From positions 93,799,235-93,863,234 of the forward strand of contig OY829326.1 in assembly GCA_963691655.1 (NCBI GenBank): a DNA stretch of 64,000 nt, read 5' to 3'. This document shows, in pieces, positions 10,288 through 23,300 of the stretch. The position numbers and the translations under genes were made by a program. Origin of the DNA: Toxonevra muliebris. Taxonomy: Eukaryota > Arthropoda > Insecta > Diptera > Pallopteridae. Each line of letters starts with the position of its first letter. Within the stretch, counting starts at the first letter, position 1. Under the pieces are notes generated by a model. The model made no database searches. It was not told the DNA's origin and worked only from the letters and a program-made list of their open reading frames with translations.

Positions 10288-12960
10288 TGCTGTTCCTAGT
10301 TCAAATCTTCATTTAAAATTGCAACAGCAATTTTCAGTTTATGTATTTGTTGAAGTTTTTCGATTTTTCGCAATGTTTTGTATACGTTTATTAAAAGAAA
10401 ATGTTTTTATCCAATCGACCAAATGATGTAACGAGGGATCTTCGTACGAAACAAATTGACAGTTGAAATGTCACATTGTACGTCACAGTGTGAAGCGTTT
10501 ATAAATTAATGTAAGTTAGGTTATGGTAAAATTCTCATCTTAGTGGTGAAATACTCAAATAATCGCCATAAACAATGCAACTTCAGTTGCATTAAAATCC
10601 GCTTGATTAATCATTAATAGTAAATAGTATGTATGCTAACTGAATACCAGAAAACATAAAAAGTAAGATTATAAATATTGGGCATTGTCTATAGAGTATT
10701 TTTATTAATTATTGTTATTCAAATAAATTAACGAAGTTAATCAATTTTTGCGTGTTGCGCTACCTTCAGTCACACGCTATTTTAGTCGGTCCTCACAACG
10801 ATCGGGTCTACGGCCTGGGACCGACCCAGAAGAAATTCTGTCCAAGGATTGTCAATCTTCGACCTGGAAGCAGGCGCTACATCGACACCAACAACATGAT
10901 ATTTTAGTATAAACAACTATATCTATTGGGCTAAGATTTTGCAACATGTTAAAAAAATACGGAGCATCAGATTTGATACTTTTTTGTTGCTTCTCCTATT
11001 TGGTTATTTTACTATTAGACTTGTTTACTACTTATTTGAAAATTTAAAAAAATCGGAGCGCCATCTGGTGGCGAAAAAATGGTGGTTCTTGCTTTATAAA
11101 TTTTGTTATTTAATTAACTTTCAAACAAAACTTTATTCATTAAAATCGGCCTACTTTTTCCCATTTTATAGTTATTTTTTGTTATTTAGCTGAGATGCAC
11201 GGTAGGTAAAAACTTTAAAATCGATTTAAAAAAATTTTGACGTGCTACAACAAAACGGCGAGACACGTATGATTTTATTTTACGTCTATTTGGGTGAACC
11301 AAAAAGTATCATTTTGTTGAAGTGTATAATAATAAGAAAACTAATCAACAGATGAAAGCTTGTTAAAAATATTTTATTTTAATGAAAAGGTTTCAACATA
11401 CATTATATTCTACATATATGGGCGGCAATATGTGCAAGTATGTGATACTTGCTCGATGAGATAAATGAAAACTGCGCGAGTTGAATGTAATTGTTTAGAA
11501 CAATTTTCAATTATAATTTATTAATTGTGAATAAATTCAGTACAAGAACAAATTTTAAATGGTAGAAATAAAAGAATAAAAAAAATATCAAATTCGTATA
11601 TACTTATCGGTACCTATAATTACATAAATTCAAAAAAAGGTAGTAATACTATACATTTTTACATATTTGGGCTCTGGAGTTGCCACAATTCAAAAATTTA
11701 TAAAGGAAAAAAAATTAAGTAGACGCATCACAAAACTATTAAATCCATGTCTTCAACACAATATTTTCTTAAATACTGTACTGCAATATTTTCATAAATT
11801 GGAATTGGAATGAACTGAAATATTTTGAATATACATATTGAATAATTCTGCAGTAGCATTTAGAAATATATTATTAATTTGATGTAAAATATTGTAATAA
11901 GATCCACAATTTTCTTCAGTAATATTTTAATTTTATAAATCAATGTTTTCCAAAAGTGTCGAGTATCGGATACTGACCTTTTTTTCGATACCAAGTAAAA
12001 TACTTATGGTATGGTATAGAGTAAAAAAAGTCCCTGAGTCGAATAAAACGTATCGAGTATTTTCTCGAATTTTTTTGCACTGCTTCCGTTGTGTGTCTTT
12101 TTTTTTTGTAATTTTTTCATAACCTTCAGGATACAAATTACTTTTGTTAGTAATATCAAAGACTTAAAGCTGCATTCCTATCTAAACATACAAATATATT
12201 TTTAGTTCCATCAGAACTTTTTTCTTCATTATTACTATATTTATTGCATTGACTGTAGCTTTTAAATTGATCGTAGTCATTTTAAAGCTTATAACAAAGA
12301 CTTAATAAAAGTAAGATATTTCCTCTAAGAAACCTTGAATTGCATTCTCCAAATTGGGCAACAGATAAACTTTGCTCAAGTTAAAGTTGCACATGCTTCC
12401 TATCAATATATTGAGCCAATTTTTGGAAGCAGCTTGTTACCAGCAACAGCCATACCATTCATTACCGATCTAAATGTATTACAAATGCACGTAAGTGCAA
12501 ATTTAGTGACGCTACGTAAAATTTGACATTACCCAAGGTCATCGCTGAGAACATTGGAATTATGGCGGGAGCCTGTTGGAATTAATTGTCATTTCAGTTA
12601 CCTTTTGCTGTAAATACTATTTCATGCATCACAAATGTGCAATTTCATAGTTGTATGAAATGCATCACTGGGCTATTGCAAAAAAAGTAACGGCTTTTAC
12701 CAAATCCAATCATGCAATTCGAAGTTATATTTTAATTTTGTAAGCGCGGAACGTAATTAATTCCAATAATTCTATTATTTAACTTGAGGTAGTAATTAAA
12801 AGTAAAGTAATTTATAAAAGCGTTTGAATATAGCTGATTTAAATAAAATCACCTGTTAGTGGACCAACAAAATTTTAAACTGGTAAACAAAAAAATTTTA
12901 GTGGCCATTTTGAATTTATTTGCAAATTTATTATAGGTATTTGCCACATTGATATAAGAT
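10288..12960. promoter_or_regulatory. Divergent intergenic region between Marf and the large AT-hook gene
   Basis: About 2.7 kb separates the candidate minus-strand 5' exon from the plus-strand gene starting at 12973, so promoters for both probably lie here. I see no clear TATA or initiator that I would defend. A CTCF-like motif lies at 11058-11071. A plausible acceptor (TTATTATAG) at 12927-12935 suggests that the gene at 12973 has an upstream non-coding exon. An isolated frame at 12335-12526 is described in the findings. Confidence 0.4.
11058..11071 (-). promoter_or_regulatory. CTCF-like binding motif
   Basis: The minus strand reads CCACCAGATGGCGC, a full match to the degenerate consensus CCASYAGRKGGCRS known for CTCF. 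It lies in the non-coding gap between divergent genes, a position where insulator sites are common. A single match can be chance, and binding is inferred. Confidence 0.4.
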
Positions 12961-12972
12961 TCGGCCAGAAAT

Positions 12973-14394
12973 ATGTCGCAAACTCCAGATATTGATATAC
13001 TACGTCTGGAGAGTCAAATATATGACCACTCTCCTCATTTACGTTGTGAGCACGAAGTTTTGAAGCAGAATCGGCGGCGCCAACTACGTGAGCAGCTGCA
13101 GAACAGCATAGTCGAAGTGGAATTAGAAAAGTTAGATATGGATACCATCATAAGGAACTCGGATAACCTTTTAGAAAAAAGCCAAAATCTTAATGTTCTC
13201 AGCGGAGTAGAGTTCCACAGTGAGGAATTTATACCGAAGCAATTACAACTCTCAGAATCTAGTGAGGATGACTGCGATTATACACGTCCGCTGAGCGTGA
13301 TTAAGCAAATGGAATATGAAGAGAGGCAGATGCAGTTGTCTAAGTATTTTCCACAAACTCAAGAGCAACCAGTGCCAACGCCAGATACTTTGGGGCAGGT
13401 TTCACGATTTAATGATAATGACGGAAAGAGCTGGACTGTGGGGCGTACGGTACGTAAACGCCGAATGAGTATTATAAAACAGCATAAGCAGAATGCAAAA
13501 AGTTTTCGAGGCTCGAAACCAGACCCTGCTCACGGCAATGAACACAACGAAGATAGCTCAGCACCAGACACGCCACTTACACTATCCATACGTTTGCCAG
13601 AGGTAATACGAGAGCATCGTAAAAAATTGGAGATTTCCATCGATTTGGGGCGTATAGATTTATCGCGTCAAATATTAGGCTCAGAGTTACGTTGTTTCAA
13701 TGAACAACCAACAACAACCTACACAACTATTGAAGAGATACAAGCAATAGAAAACACGACATCGTCTCAACAATCCCAGGCACAACTACCCATGACTGCT
13801 GCTTTACCTGCGACTACAGTCGATGAAACTGAAGATGAAAAGGCTTTGTCGCACCTCATCTCGGAGGTACTGGTAGAACCGAATGCGGTTGAAACTTGGC
13901 GTGCTACCAACGCCATTAATAATATTAATAATAATATTGCTGACAACTATAATGCAGATTTAACAGACTTGCCTTGCTATGAAGATTCAGCTGTCAATGA
14001 TGACAAAACAACGAAACGTCGCAAAAGTAGCAAGAAGAGATCTCAAGGCCCACCTAAAAAACGAGGTAGGAAGCCAGGCACAAAAAATTGTCCCAAGCCA
14101 CAACCATTTCTTTACACTGATGCCCTTGAAAACCAACCAAAGAGTGACTTAGCGAAATACGTAGAATTGTTCTCCAATAATTGTGAGCTCCCCGGTTCAA
14201 CTACTCCTGCTGCTTCTTCAACTATGTCACAATTGGTTACATCAACGACACAGCACTTGGACGCATCCAATGAACAGCCGATAACTTATTATATTGAGGG
14301 TGATTGGGCAAATGGTGGTAATTGTCAATTGATCTCCACAGGAAATGGAGATGCGGGTCAAATCACTCACGAGGATTTCAATATGACAGAACTG
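12973..14394 (+). CDS. Exon 1 of the large gene (AT-hook exon)
   Basis: Encodes residues 1-474 and begins MSQTPDIDILRLESQIYDHS. Residues about 40-60 (QNRRRQLREQLQNS) are basic and helix-prone. A second basic patch (VGRTVRKRRMSIIKQHK) lies near 160. Near residue 365 a Lys/Arg-rich stretch includes RGRKPGTK, an AT-hook core that would bind the minor groove of AT-rich DNA. The open frame runs on past the exon to 14460, but ACAGAACTG|GTAGGT is a good donor, and the phase-0 join to VNYIDSSTTD in exon 2 restores a protein-like sequence. The extra residues after it (VGRDFFYLYNS...) are intron read-through. Confidence 0.85.
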
Positions 14395-17300
14395 GTAGGT
14401 AGAGATTTTTTCTATTTGTATAATTCGATTGATATATTTTATTTTTTTTTTAAATTATGAGTAACTTAACTATGCACTAGTAAATATTTGGAAACTTATA
14501 TCAGGCATAAATTTACGGGGTTAGAATTAGCCATTTTCTTTCAAATATTTAAAATCGTTTGAATTAAGGGGGCCTTCTGGTCTAGCACCCTTTTTTTAGT
14601 TCCTCTGATAAGCACTGGTTTACTGAATAAGTAAAATTTGAGACGAATCGGTCGAATACTTTCTTAGTCTTTCATAACCATTATAGAGAACAAATTATTA
14701 TTTTGGTTATTCTTAATTGTTATAAAAAAGAAAATATTATTTTGGTCTTTCCTAACCATTATAAATAAGAAATTTTTTTTTGGTTATTCATAACCAATAT
14801 TAATAAGAACTTTTTTATTTTTTTTGGTTATTCATAGCCAATGTAAGTGCTTATACACAAATCATTCATAGAATAACATTCAATATGTGAAATGCAAGCA
14901 AAACCAAAATTGTATTTATATGCACAACCAAAAAACAAAAAAAAAATATTTATGATGGTTATGAAAGACCAAAAAAAATATTGGTTTTTTTTTCAATTGG
15001 TTTTCGTATTTTAATTGGTTATGAATAACCAAAAAAAAAAATTCTTATTTATAATGGTTATGGAAGACCAAAAAATAAATTGGTGGCATTATAATGATAT
15101 GGAAGTAATTTTTTTAAAAGCAATTATTTTTGCCACAACCAATTTAATCTTAAACAAAAAATAACAATTATTTTGGGTCCCTGGTTTTTTGTCTCCCACC
15201 GTGCAGAAAAATATAGTTTCGACATAAATGAGTTTAAACTTCAGTCGGCCCTTTTACCTGTTTCTGCGCTCACCTGCTAAATAGGCTGTAGAAGTCGAAA
15301 TACTGGAAATATTGATACGAAAATTTTTTGTATACTTTTAAAGTCTATACTTTTGAAATATAAAAAGAGAATAAATCATTTGTTCGAAAAATCTAGACCG
15401 GAAGGTGGCCTTAAAATGATTATATAAAGGTTATTGGTTTTAAAAGAACTTTTTCAATGCCATCAGTATATTCTACTATCCATGTCGCCCTTGATCAAAA
15501 TCATTAGACTAATGTGAAAAATAAATCTTCGACCCTTTAAAAGGTTTTGTCCTCATACGACGACAATAGTTTAAAAATTCGCAAAAATCGACATGATATC
15601 GTATTCACATTATTTTTATTAATTAATCATCATTGAATTATTGTCGTATTTGTGGAAGATTTGTATATACCGTTTCATGAACACACTGTGCAAGTTATAA
15701 ATTTGGGAGCTCCTCGCAGACTCTTTTGTATGGAGAATAAAAACATTTTTCTAGCGTACACCACTTCTTGGCAATCACAAACCTCCAAAAGAAATGGCTC
15801 GAAAGTTTGCTCTTCGACGTTCTGTTTCAATATGAAACTGTAGGCTCGTTCCATTCATGTGCAAATATAACTCACACAACATGAATAGCTGCGGAAAACT
15901 AGCTTTTGGCACTTCATGAGCTGTTGTGCCATAGAAAGAGGAAAAATGAGACAAGCAGATACACATACATAGGTACATAGTAAAAGCTTGCAAGGTTTAT
16001 GTTGTATACGAGACATTTGCGTGCTTTTATAAAAGCCATTATTATACTAGAATCATGATCAATATAGATATCATATCTTCGCCTTAGTTATTTTTTATTT
16101 ATTTATTTGTTTGTTACAGCTTTCTTTAAGCCTAAATAAGTATAACAATATATAGTATTAGGTAATTAAAAATTAAATCATGATATAGAAATAAAATTAA
16201 GGTAATACATAAAACATATAATTTGTGACTTTTATCTAATTGGCAACAATTTACAATAACAATACAATTTTCTTTTAAATACATTAACATTATCACATTC
16301 TTTTATCTCTTGGGGCAATTCATTAAAACATTTTAAGCCCTTGTAGTTAAGGTTATTTTTATCTGCTTCCGTCCGAAAAACTGACAACTTAAAGTTATTT
16401 TTATTTCTTGTGTCAATTTTATGTGAGTCTCTTACATAAATTATCTTCTCACTTAGATATTCAGGTAGTCTTCCATTTTTTATGTCAAATATAAATTTCA
16501 TTGTAAAATAGAATATGTTTTGTTTAATACTAAGCCAATTCAAATTATTTAACATGTCAACTATTGAAGTATCATATCGTTCCTTAAGAATAAATCGCAT
16601 GGCTCTGTTTTGGAGCTTTTCAATTTTACTGTCAGGTATAATAAAAAGTATGGACGGACAATATATAAAATGGCGTTCAATTATAGATTTATAAACTAGT
16701 ATTTTAATGTATTTTTTAATATATTTACACGTTCGTTTCATAAAACCAGTTTTCTTAGATATTTTGCTGACTATGTAGTCTATATGGTCATTAAATTGTA
16801 ACTTATTATCTAAAAGTACACCTAGATATTTAATTTTGGTTACTAGTTCGATTACTTCATTATTAATTTTTACATCATCCGTTTCTATGTCATTAATATT
16901 ATTTCTAGTTATAATCATATATTTCGTCTTATCAATATTGAGTTTAAGTCTATTACTGCATAACCATTTATATAAATTATCCAAGTCATTTTGTATTTTT
17001 GTTAATGCGGTTTTTACGTCTTTTTCATGCATAGTAATCAAAGCATCATCCGCAAACAGATTAATTTTAGCAAATTTTAACGATGAAGTTATGTCATTTA
17101 TGTATATTAAGAACAATATTGGAGCCAAAACCGATCCTTGGGGCAAATCAATATTAACTGCAATCTCATTGGACATCGTCGAGTTGATCATTGTTCGTTG
17201 TCTTCGATCAGTTAAATAACTACGAAACCATTTCTGTTCTTTGTCTCTCACTCCCATTTTAAATAGTTTTTGTAGAAGAATTTCTCTATCTACAGTCTCG

Positions 17301-20300
17301 AATGCTCTCTTTAAGTCAAGGAATACTGCTATAATTACGTCTTTATTATGAAGTCGCTCTTTCCAATCTGCTATTACCCCATTGAGTGCTGTTTCGCACG
17401 AATGTTTTTTACGAAATCCCGATTGTTGAGGAATAATTAGATTATTGTCGTCTAAATATTTCAACAGTTGGGTTTTAATTACTGTTTCTAAGATTTTCTC
17501 ATCACAGGGCAGCGTATTTATGGGTCTTAATTCTTCTGGTTTAAGCGTCTTATTTACTTTTTCAACTGGGATTATAGTCGATGTTTTTCACTTGTCAGGT
17601 ACTTCACCATTGTCGATACTGTCATTAATTATTTGTTTGTAGAAGTATCCAGTGTATTGGATTGAATCTTTTATTACACCTTCAGAAAGTAGTTTCTTTC
17701 CGCCAATCTTATTTTTGAGTTTTCTGCATATATTAAATATGTCATCAGTTGTTACTTGAACAAATTTCAGTCGGCAATTATTATCTTCGTCAGTATATAG
17801 AGTGTTTGTGATTTGTTCAATATTATTGTTAATTTCATTTACACTTTTTACAAAGAATGTGTTTAGCTGATTTACTATCTCCATTTCGTCCTCTATCAAC
17901 GTGTTGTTAATTATTATTTTCTTAATGCAATTTTTTTCATCAGACATATGTACTGCTTGTTTCAAAAATTTCCACATTTGTTTTCCATCATCTCTATTTA
18001 ATTCAACTTTATTTTCTATGTACTTTACCTTTTTCATTTTTATTAATTTTTTGTAGTATTTTTTTATATTATTGTATTCTTCCCAATTTCCTGTCGATGT
18101 TGATCGCTTATACAGATAATATTTATATTTATTAAGGTCATATAGTTCACGGTCGTACCATTTATTCATTAGTTTCAATGTTATTTCTTTTTCAAAGGTT
18201 AAGCTTTCCATTATTTTCGTCAGTATACTGTTTAATGTTTTCAATTTATCATTTAGATTCATATTTTCTAATTCATAAAATTTATGCAAACGTAAGGAGC
18301 ACAGCAGATTATCACAATTATAGTTTTCCCATGATATTATTTTTATTTTTGTTCTCATTTGATAGTTTTTAATAGTATTTATTTTAAATTTAATTGTTTC
18401 GTTGTCAGATATGTTATGTTCTTGAAGTCGTTCACATTTTACGTCATCCATATTCGTATATAGTAAATCAATTAATGTTTCACTTGTTTCCGTCATTCGA
18501 GTATTAAAATTAATCTTTTGGCTCATTGAAAATGTGGAAAATATCTCATTTAATCTAACACTATACGTTGATGATCTATTAAGGTTTATATTGAAGTCAC
18601 CAACGATAATATTGTAATCTGAAGACTCAAATTTGTCACTAAGGATTTCATTCAAGTAGGTAAGGAAGTCTGTATCACTTGCGCTTGGTGAATGGTATAG
18701 TACACCTATTTGCCATTTTCTGTCACAATTCTTTAACTTTACTATCAGACACCAAATGTTACTATTAACGCTGTTATTATATTTTATATTACATTCAACT
18801 GAGTTGTGTATATACATTAACACGCCTCCTGTGTGGCGACTATGCGAATCACATCGCAACAGTTTGTAGGTTGGAATGTTAATTTCGCTGTCAGTAATAT
18901 CTACTGTTGTACATGTCTCAGAACATAATATGAGAGCAGGATTTTGTATTTCAATCAATTTTTCAAGTTCACATTTGTTGGAAATTATGCTATTTATGTT
19001 CAGATATATACATTGCACTTCATTTTGATGATTTCTTTGCTATTGTTTGTTATCGTGTTTATTTTGAAGAAACTTTTTATACGCTGGACAATCTCTACTA
19101 AAAGCATGGTGGTTCACATCTACATTCATTAACTTTTTATTGACTAGATCACAACAGTTAACACATTTGAAACAATTACTTTTACAATCTTTTACGTCAT
19201 GGTTTCCTGCACATTTACTACATGCTTTTTTATTAATACATTCATTGGATTTATGCTTTATTTATGATTTAAGCACCTAAAAATGTTTTCGTGTTCATAC
19301 ACTCTACATGAATCCCATTCAATATTTACTCGCTTAATTTTAATTAAGTGCAAGTGTTTCTACATCTGTCTCAATAAGAACGTTGTAGCTTTCCTCTCTC
19401 TTAGTAGCGTTTTCAGATATTTTTATAATCTTAAAATCTTTACCATTACATATGTCATTTTGCTTTTTTATACATTCTATAATTCTGTCTTCGTTAAGTT
19501 TATTAGTTAGTCCAATTATTTTAAATATTTTATTTCGTTTAAGCTCACGTATTTTTTCAATTTCGTACTCATTACCAATTTTCTCTGTAATCCGTTTTTG
19601 TACTTTGTCATATGCCTCACCATTTTTACATTCAACTATAATTGCTCCATTATTAATATCTTTTATTTTATTTACTAGGCCATCCGTTGGTTCAATCACG
19701 GCCTTTAGTGCGTTTTTAGTTTCTTTGTTGTTTTCTCCTTATTTCTTGGTTTTATAACAATTTTGTTTTCGTTATTTTTAATAATTTGAGCGTAAGTCCT
19801 TGTTTCTAATCTGGTTTTTGATGTTTTTTCCATGCATATTTCACTAATGTTTTCATTACAATTTCTCATTTCTCTATTTATTTCATTAAGTATTTCTTTT
19901 CTTATGCCAATGAGTTTTGTTTCTAAATTTCGTTCTATGGTTGTATATAAATCATTAATTATGTCTTCTTTTATCTTTTTGAATTTACCTGATATTGACT
20001 CCTCAACAATATCTTTTACATCATTTCTTATCCATTTTGTATGGTCACATTTTTCAATTAAATGTTTTATTTCAACAAATTTTGTGTTTGTATCTGATAA
20101 AGTTCATTGATAGCAAAACCATTTCAAGTTAATGTTTTCATTAAGAACCTTCAGATCCGTTCTTTTCATATTACTGCATTTCAAACAATAGTTTTGACCG
20201 TTGTGTATTTTTAGAACTGTGGCAACACCAATATCAGGCACTATCAACGGTAAATAGTTTATTTACCAAAAATTTTACTGTCTCTGTCAGTTTAGTAAAT

Positions 20301-23300
20301 AAAAACTTATTTTACTCCGTTAATTGAGTGGTTAAATATATAAGAAATTTAATTTAAAAAAGTTCACAATCACAATGTTTAAACGCGTAATAAATTGAAA
20401 TGCCGTGTTTCTCAGTATCAGCAACTTTCTCCAAATTTACAACACGAGTTTGCTTTGGTGTACTTCCATCAATTTTATTTAATACAACCTTAATACACTC
20501 CAATTCCGATATTTTTCATAACGACTTCAATAACACATCTCCATCTTATGAAACGATGTACAACATTTATACATAATTTTTCAACGATAGCACCATTAAA
20601 ATCGACAATTCTATCTACGAATTTTTCCCATTGGTTAAAAATATTTGGTTGAAACTTTTTTTTTAAGTAAAAACAAAAATGTTTTGCTTATAATAGCTAC
20701 GAAAAATTATTTTTTAAATGCGATTACCTCAAAAACTGTAGTTTTGCATATACATCATTCCATTACTATGGTGACAATATGACACCGATGTAATGGTTAC
20801 AGTTATGTTATGAAACCCTGAGTGGTAACTGCTTCTTAAGAGGGTTATCATTCCTCAGATTACAAATAAAATTGACAAAAACTTGTTCTCTTATAACAAA
20901 ATTGATAACCTATAGGGCTTGCCTTGCGTACATAACTGAAAGGCTATTTTTTGTATAGTGTCGGTCTGGTAATCAATGTGTGATATCGTAACAAAAATAC
21001 GTAATAAAAATATTTTATATAACCCTCCATGAGGAGCTGTATTATATAAATTAAAAAAAAGGTGTAAAATATACAAGTTCATTTTAATGGGAGGAAACAT
21101 TGCTTCCATTTAATTTTTGGTACATACCACCACTGTCTAAAACTATACAACAGCATAAATGTTGTACACAAGCTGATTTTGGTTTTATTGTGCAATGATT
21201 GGCATGCAAGATAATTCTCATATGCTTTATATATTTGAAGGTAGAAAATGTTATGTGGCAATGGAAAATATTAAAAGGGTGCTCGTCTTTGCACGAAGTA
21301 TGCATTCCACATACATATTCTAAACGTGTAGACGCATTGCAGTGTTTCTGTTTGACTTTTTAAATTGTGGGGTAGATTTCATTTGAAGTTTGCCTCTTAA
21401 TTTATATGGACGGATAAACGCTCCAGTGGGGTATGGCTTTGCATATCCAGTGCATAATTTTTTGAATATGAGGTGTTGGGCTGTCGATAATGGAATTGCT
21501 TTTGCAATATGCAATTGCGTAGCCATTAGTGTACGCCTTGCCTCATCTGATAAATGCATTAATTAAAATACACTTGTTTCAATATAGGGATTTCAACCAA
21601 AAAAAAAAAGAATTTGGGCCAAAACTTTTTGGTCGGAATTCTTCTTTGATTTTAGTTGAAAGAAATTTGAAGCCAAATTTTTATATTTTCTATGACATGA
21701 ACAACAATCATATGATGTACTATAACGGTAGTTACAGAACATAATTTTTCAATTGAGGGTAAATAATATTCATTTTCAAAAGAAAAAATTCTATTACATT
21801 AAGTTCTTTATTTTGTATTGTACTATTATTCTTTTAAATTCTCAAAAATCTACATATGTTTTAAGCAAACTTCTGGTTAAAATTTTAATTGTTTATAAAT
21901 TATGTAAATTGTAGGTGCGTGAGTATTTATTGTTAGTTTTACACAGAAGGTCCGGTTTATTAACCCATTTTGGCCTCCTACCAGTTCTAGTGGACCGATT
22001 TTAATGTCTATTTTGACTCTTATGAAAAATCCAAAATTTTATCAAAATGGAATAAGCGGTTCCCGAGATATGGAAGAGTGATTCCCGTCACCAGTGGGCA
22101 AAATGATTAACTCTTTGCTCGACGACGATTTGATCAAAAGAAAACAAAGTTTTGGCCAAAAATGTTTTTTCCCCCAATGCAGTCCGCAATGGCTTTAGGA
22201 TTTTGGTGATGACCTGCTTTTGTTTCCTGCGATCGTACCGTTTCGCTTCACCATAAAGTTCTGTGGTTTGTTAGGACCGTGACGTCAGCGCTATCTCTCC
22301 ATCGAATTAGTAGAACTTGCTGGTTGGAATCAAAGAATGCAGAGGAATTACCGTTTTGCTTCACTTTAGATACGTGAGCACCATCAACTCTGCTTTTACG
22401 GAAAGTTCCTGAAGCGGAATCGAACGATTAATAGAATAGATTTCCATGAATTCATTACATCTCTTTGCCCACTGGTGATTGAAATCACCAGCGTAATTTT
22501 TTCAAATGTACTACTTCAAGCACAAACAGTGTCGGACAAAACTAAAACACGGATTCTTCCTTGTTTGAATTTTGTTCAGTAATATTGTAAAACATGCTTG
22601 GACTGAATTTTTTTTTATGAATGTAGTAAGAATATACACTCGTTATAATAAAATAGAAGAAATATAATATTATTTTTCACATAAAATAAAAATATTAACT
22701 CAAAAGTAACAAAATGCATAAAACTGGCGCGACAAAACTAAAGCACATTTAGATTATGTTAATGAAAAAGTTCGATTTCTCCACTATTTTGTAGCGTATC
22801 CATTATTTTTCAGAGCTGTTGCACATTTACGTGGCATGGACTCAATAAAATTGCTCAAAACGTCCACAGAAATGTTATTCCATGCAATCTCCGATTAGTA
22901 GAAAATGGAATCCTTGTTTTTATCCTTTATGCGCTGAACTTTACGATCTATGATTTCCTATAAATTTTTTGGGATTGAGATTGAGTGAATGGGTGGGCCA
23001 CTATAAAATACTTATCTTATTGACAACATACCACTCTTTTACACACCGTGCTGGGATCGTCATCGTGCTGGTAGATTATTATACCTCTTATTTTATGAAT
23101 TGAGCCGATTCCATGTCTGAAAAAAATCACCAGAGCACTACGTTGCCTCCCCCATATTATACGATGCTTTTCAAATAACGCGGATTTCATCGTTGCCTTT
23201 TTGGTCCGCACACTAGCTTTAATCCTTCGCAACCTTTCGTGTTAAATATCGATTCATCAGTAAGAAGCACGGTCTTTCATTTGGCAGTAGCCCAGCTAAA

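Larger units (their letters stand above)
16085..20240 (-). mobile_element. Nearly full-length non-LTR retrotransposon (Jockey/CR1-like), antisense in intron 1
   Basis: Two-ORF LINE on the minus strand: ORF1 with a PHD-like Cys cluster, an RRM-like middle and zinc knuckles; ORF2 with an apurinic endonuclease and a reverse transcriptase. The 3' end is a short AT repeat (minus strand AAATAAATAAATAAAAAATAA) at 16089-16110. I see no RNase H after the reverse transcriptase, which favours the Jockey/CR1 side over I-type elements. The 5' end is approximate. It is oriented against the host gene, the orientation best tolerated in introns because its splice and polyadenylation signals are not read. Confidence 0.85.

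Noticed and set aside
14395..14460. Extension of exon 1 to the TGA at 14460 as the true protein end
   Set aside because: A good donor at 14395 joins in phase to a downstream series of exons, and the extension is intron-like (poly-T, FYLYNSIDIFYFFF).
21320..21559. 79-codon minus-strand frame in intron 1
   Set aside because: No recognisable motif, no second exon or element ends around it.
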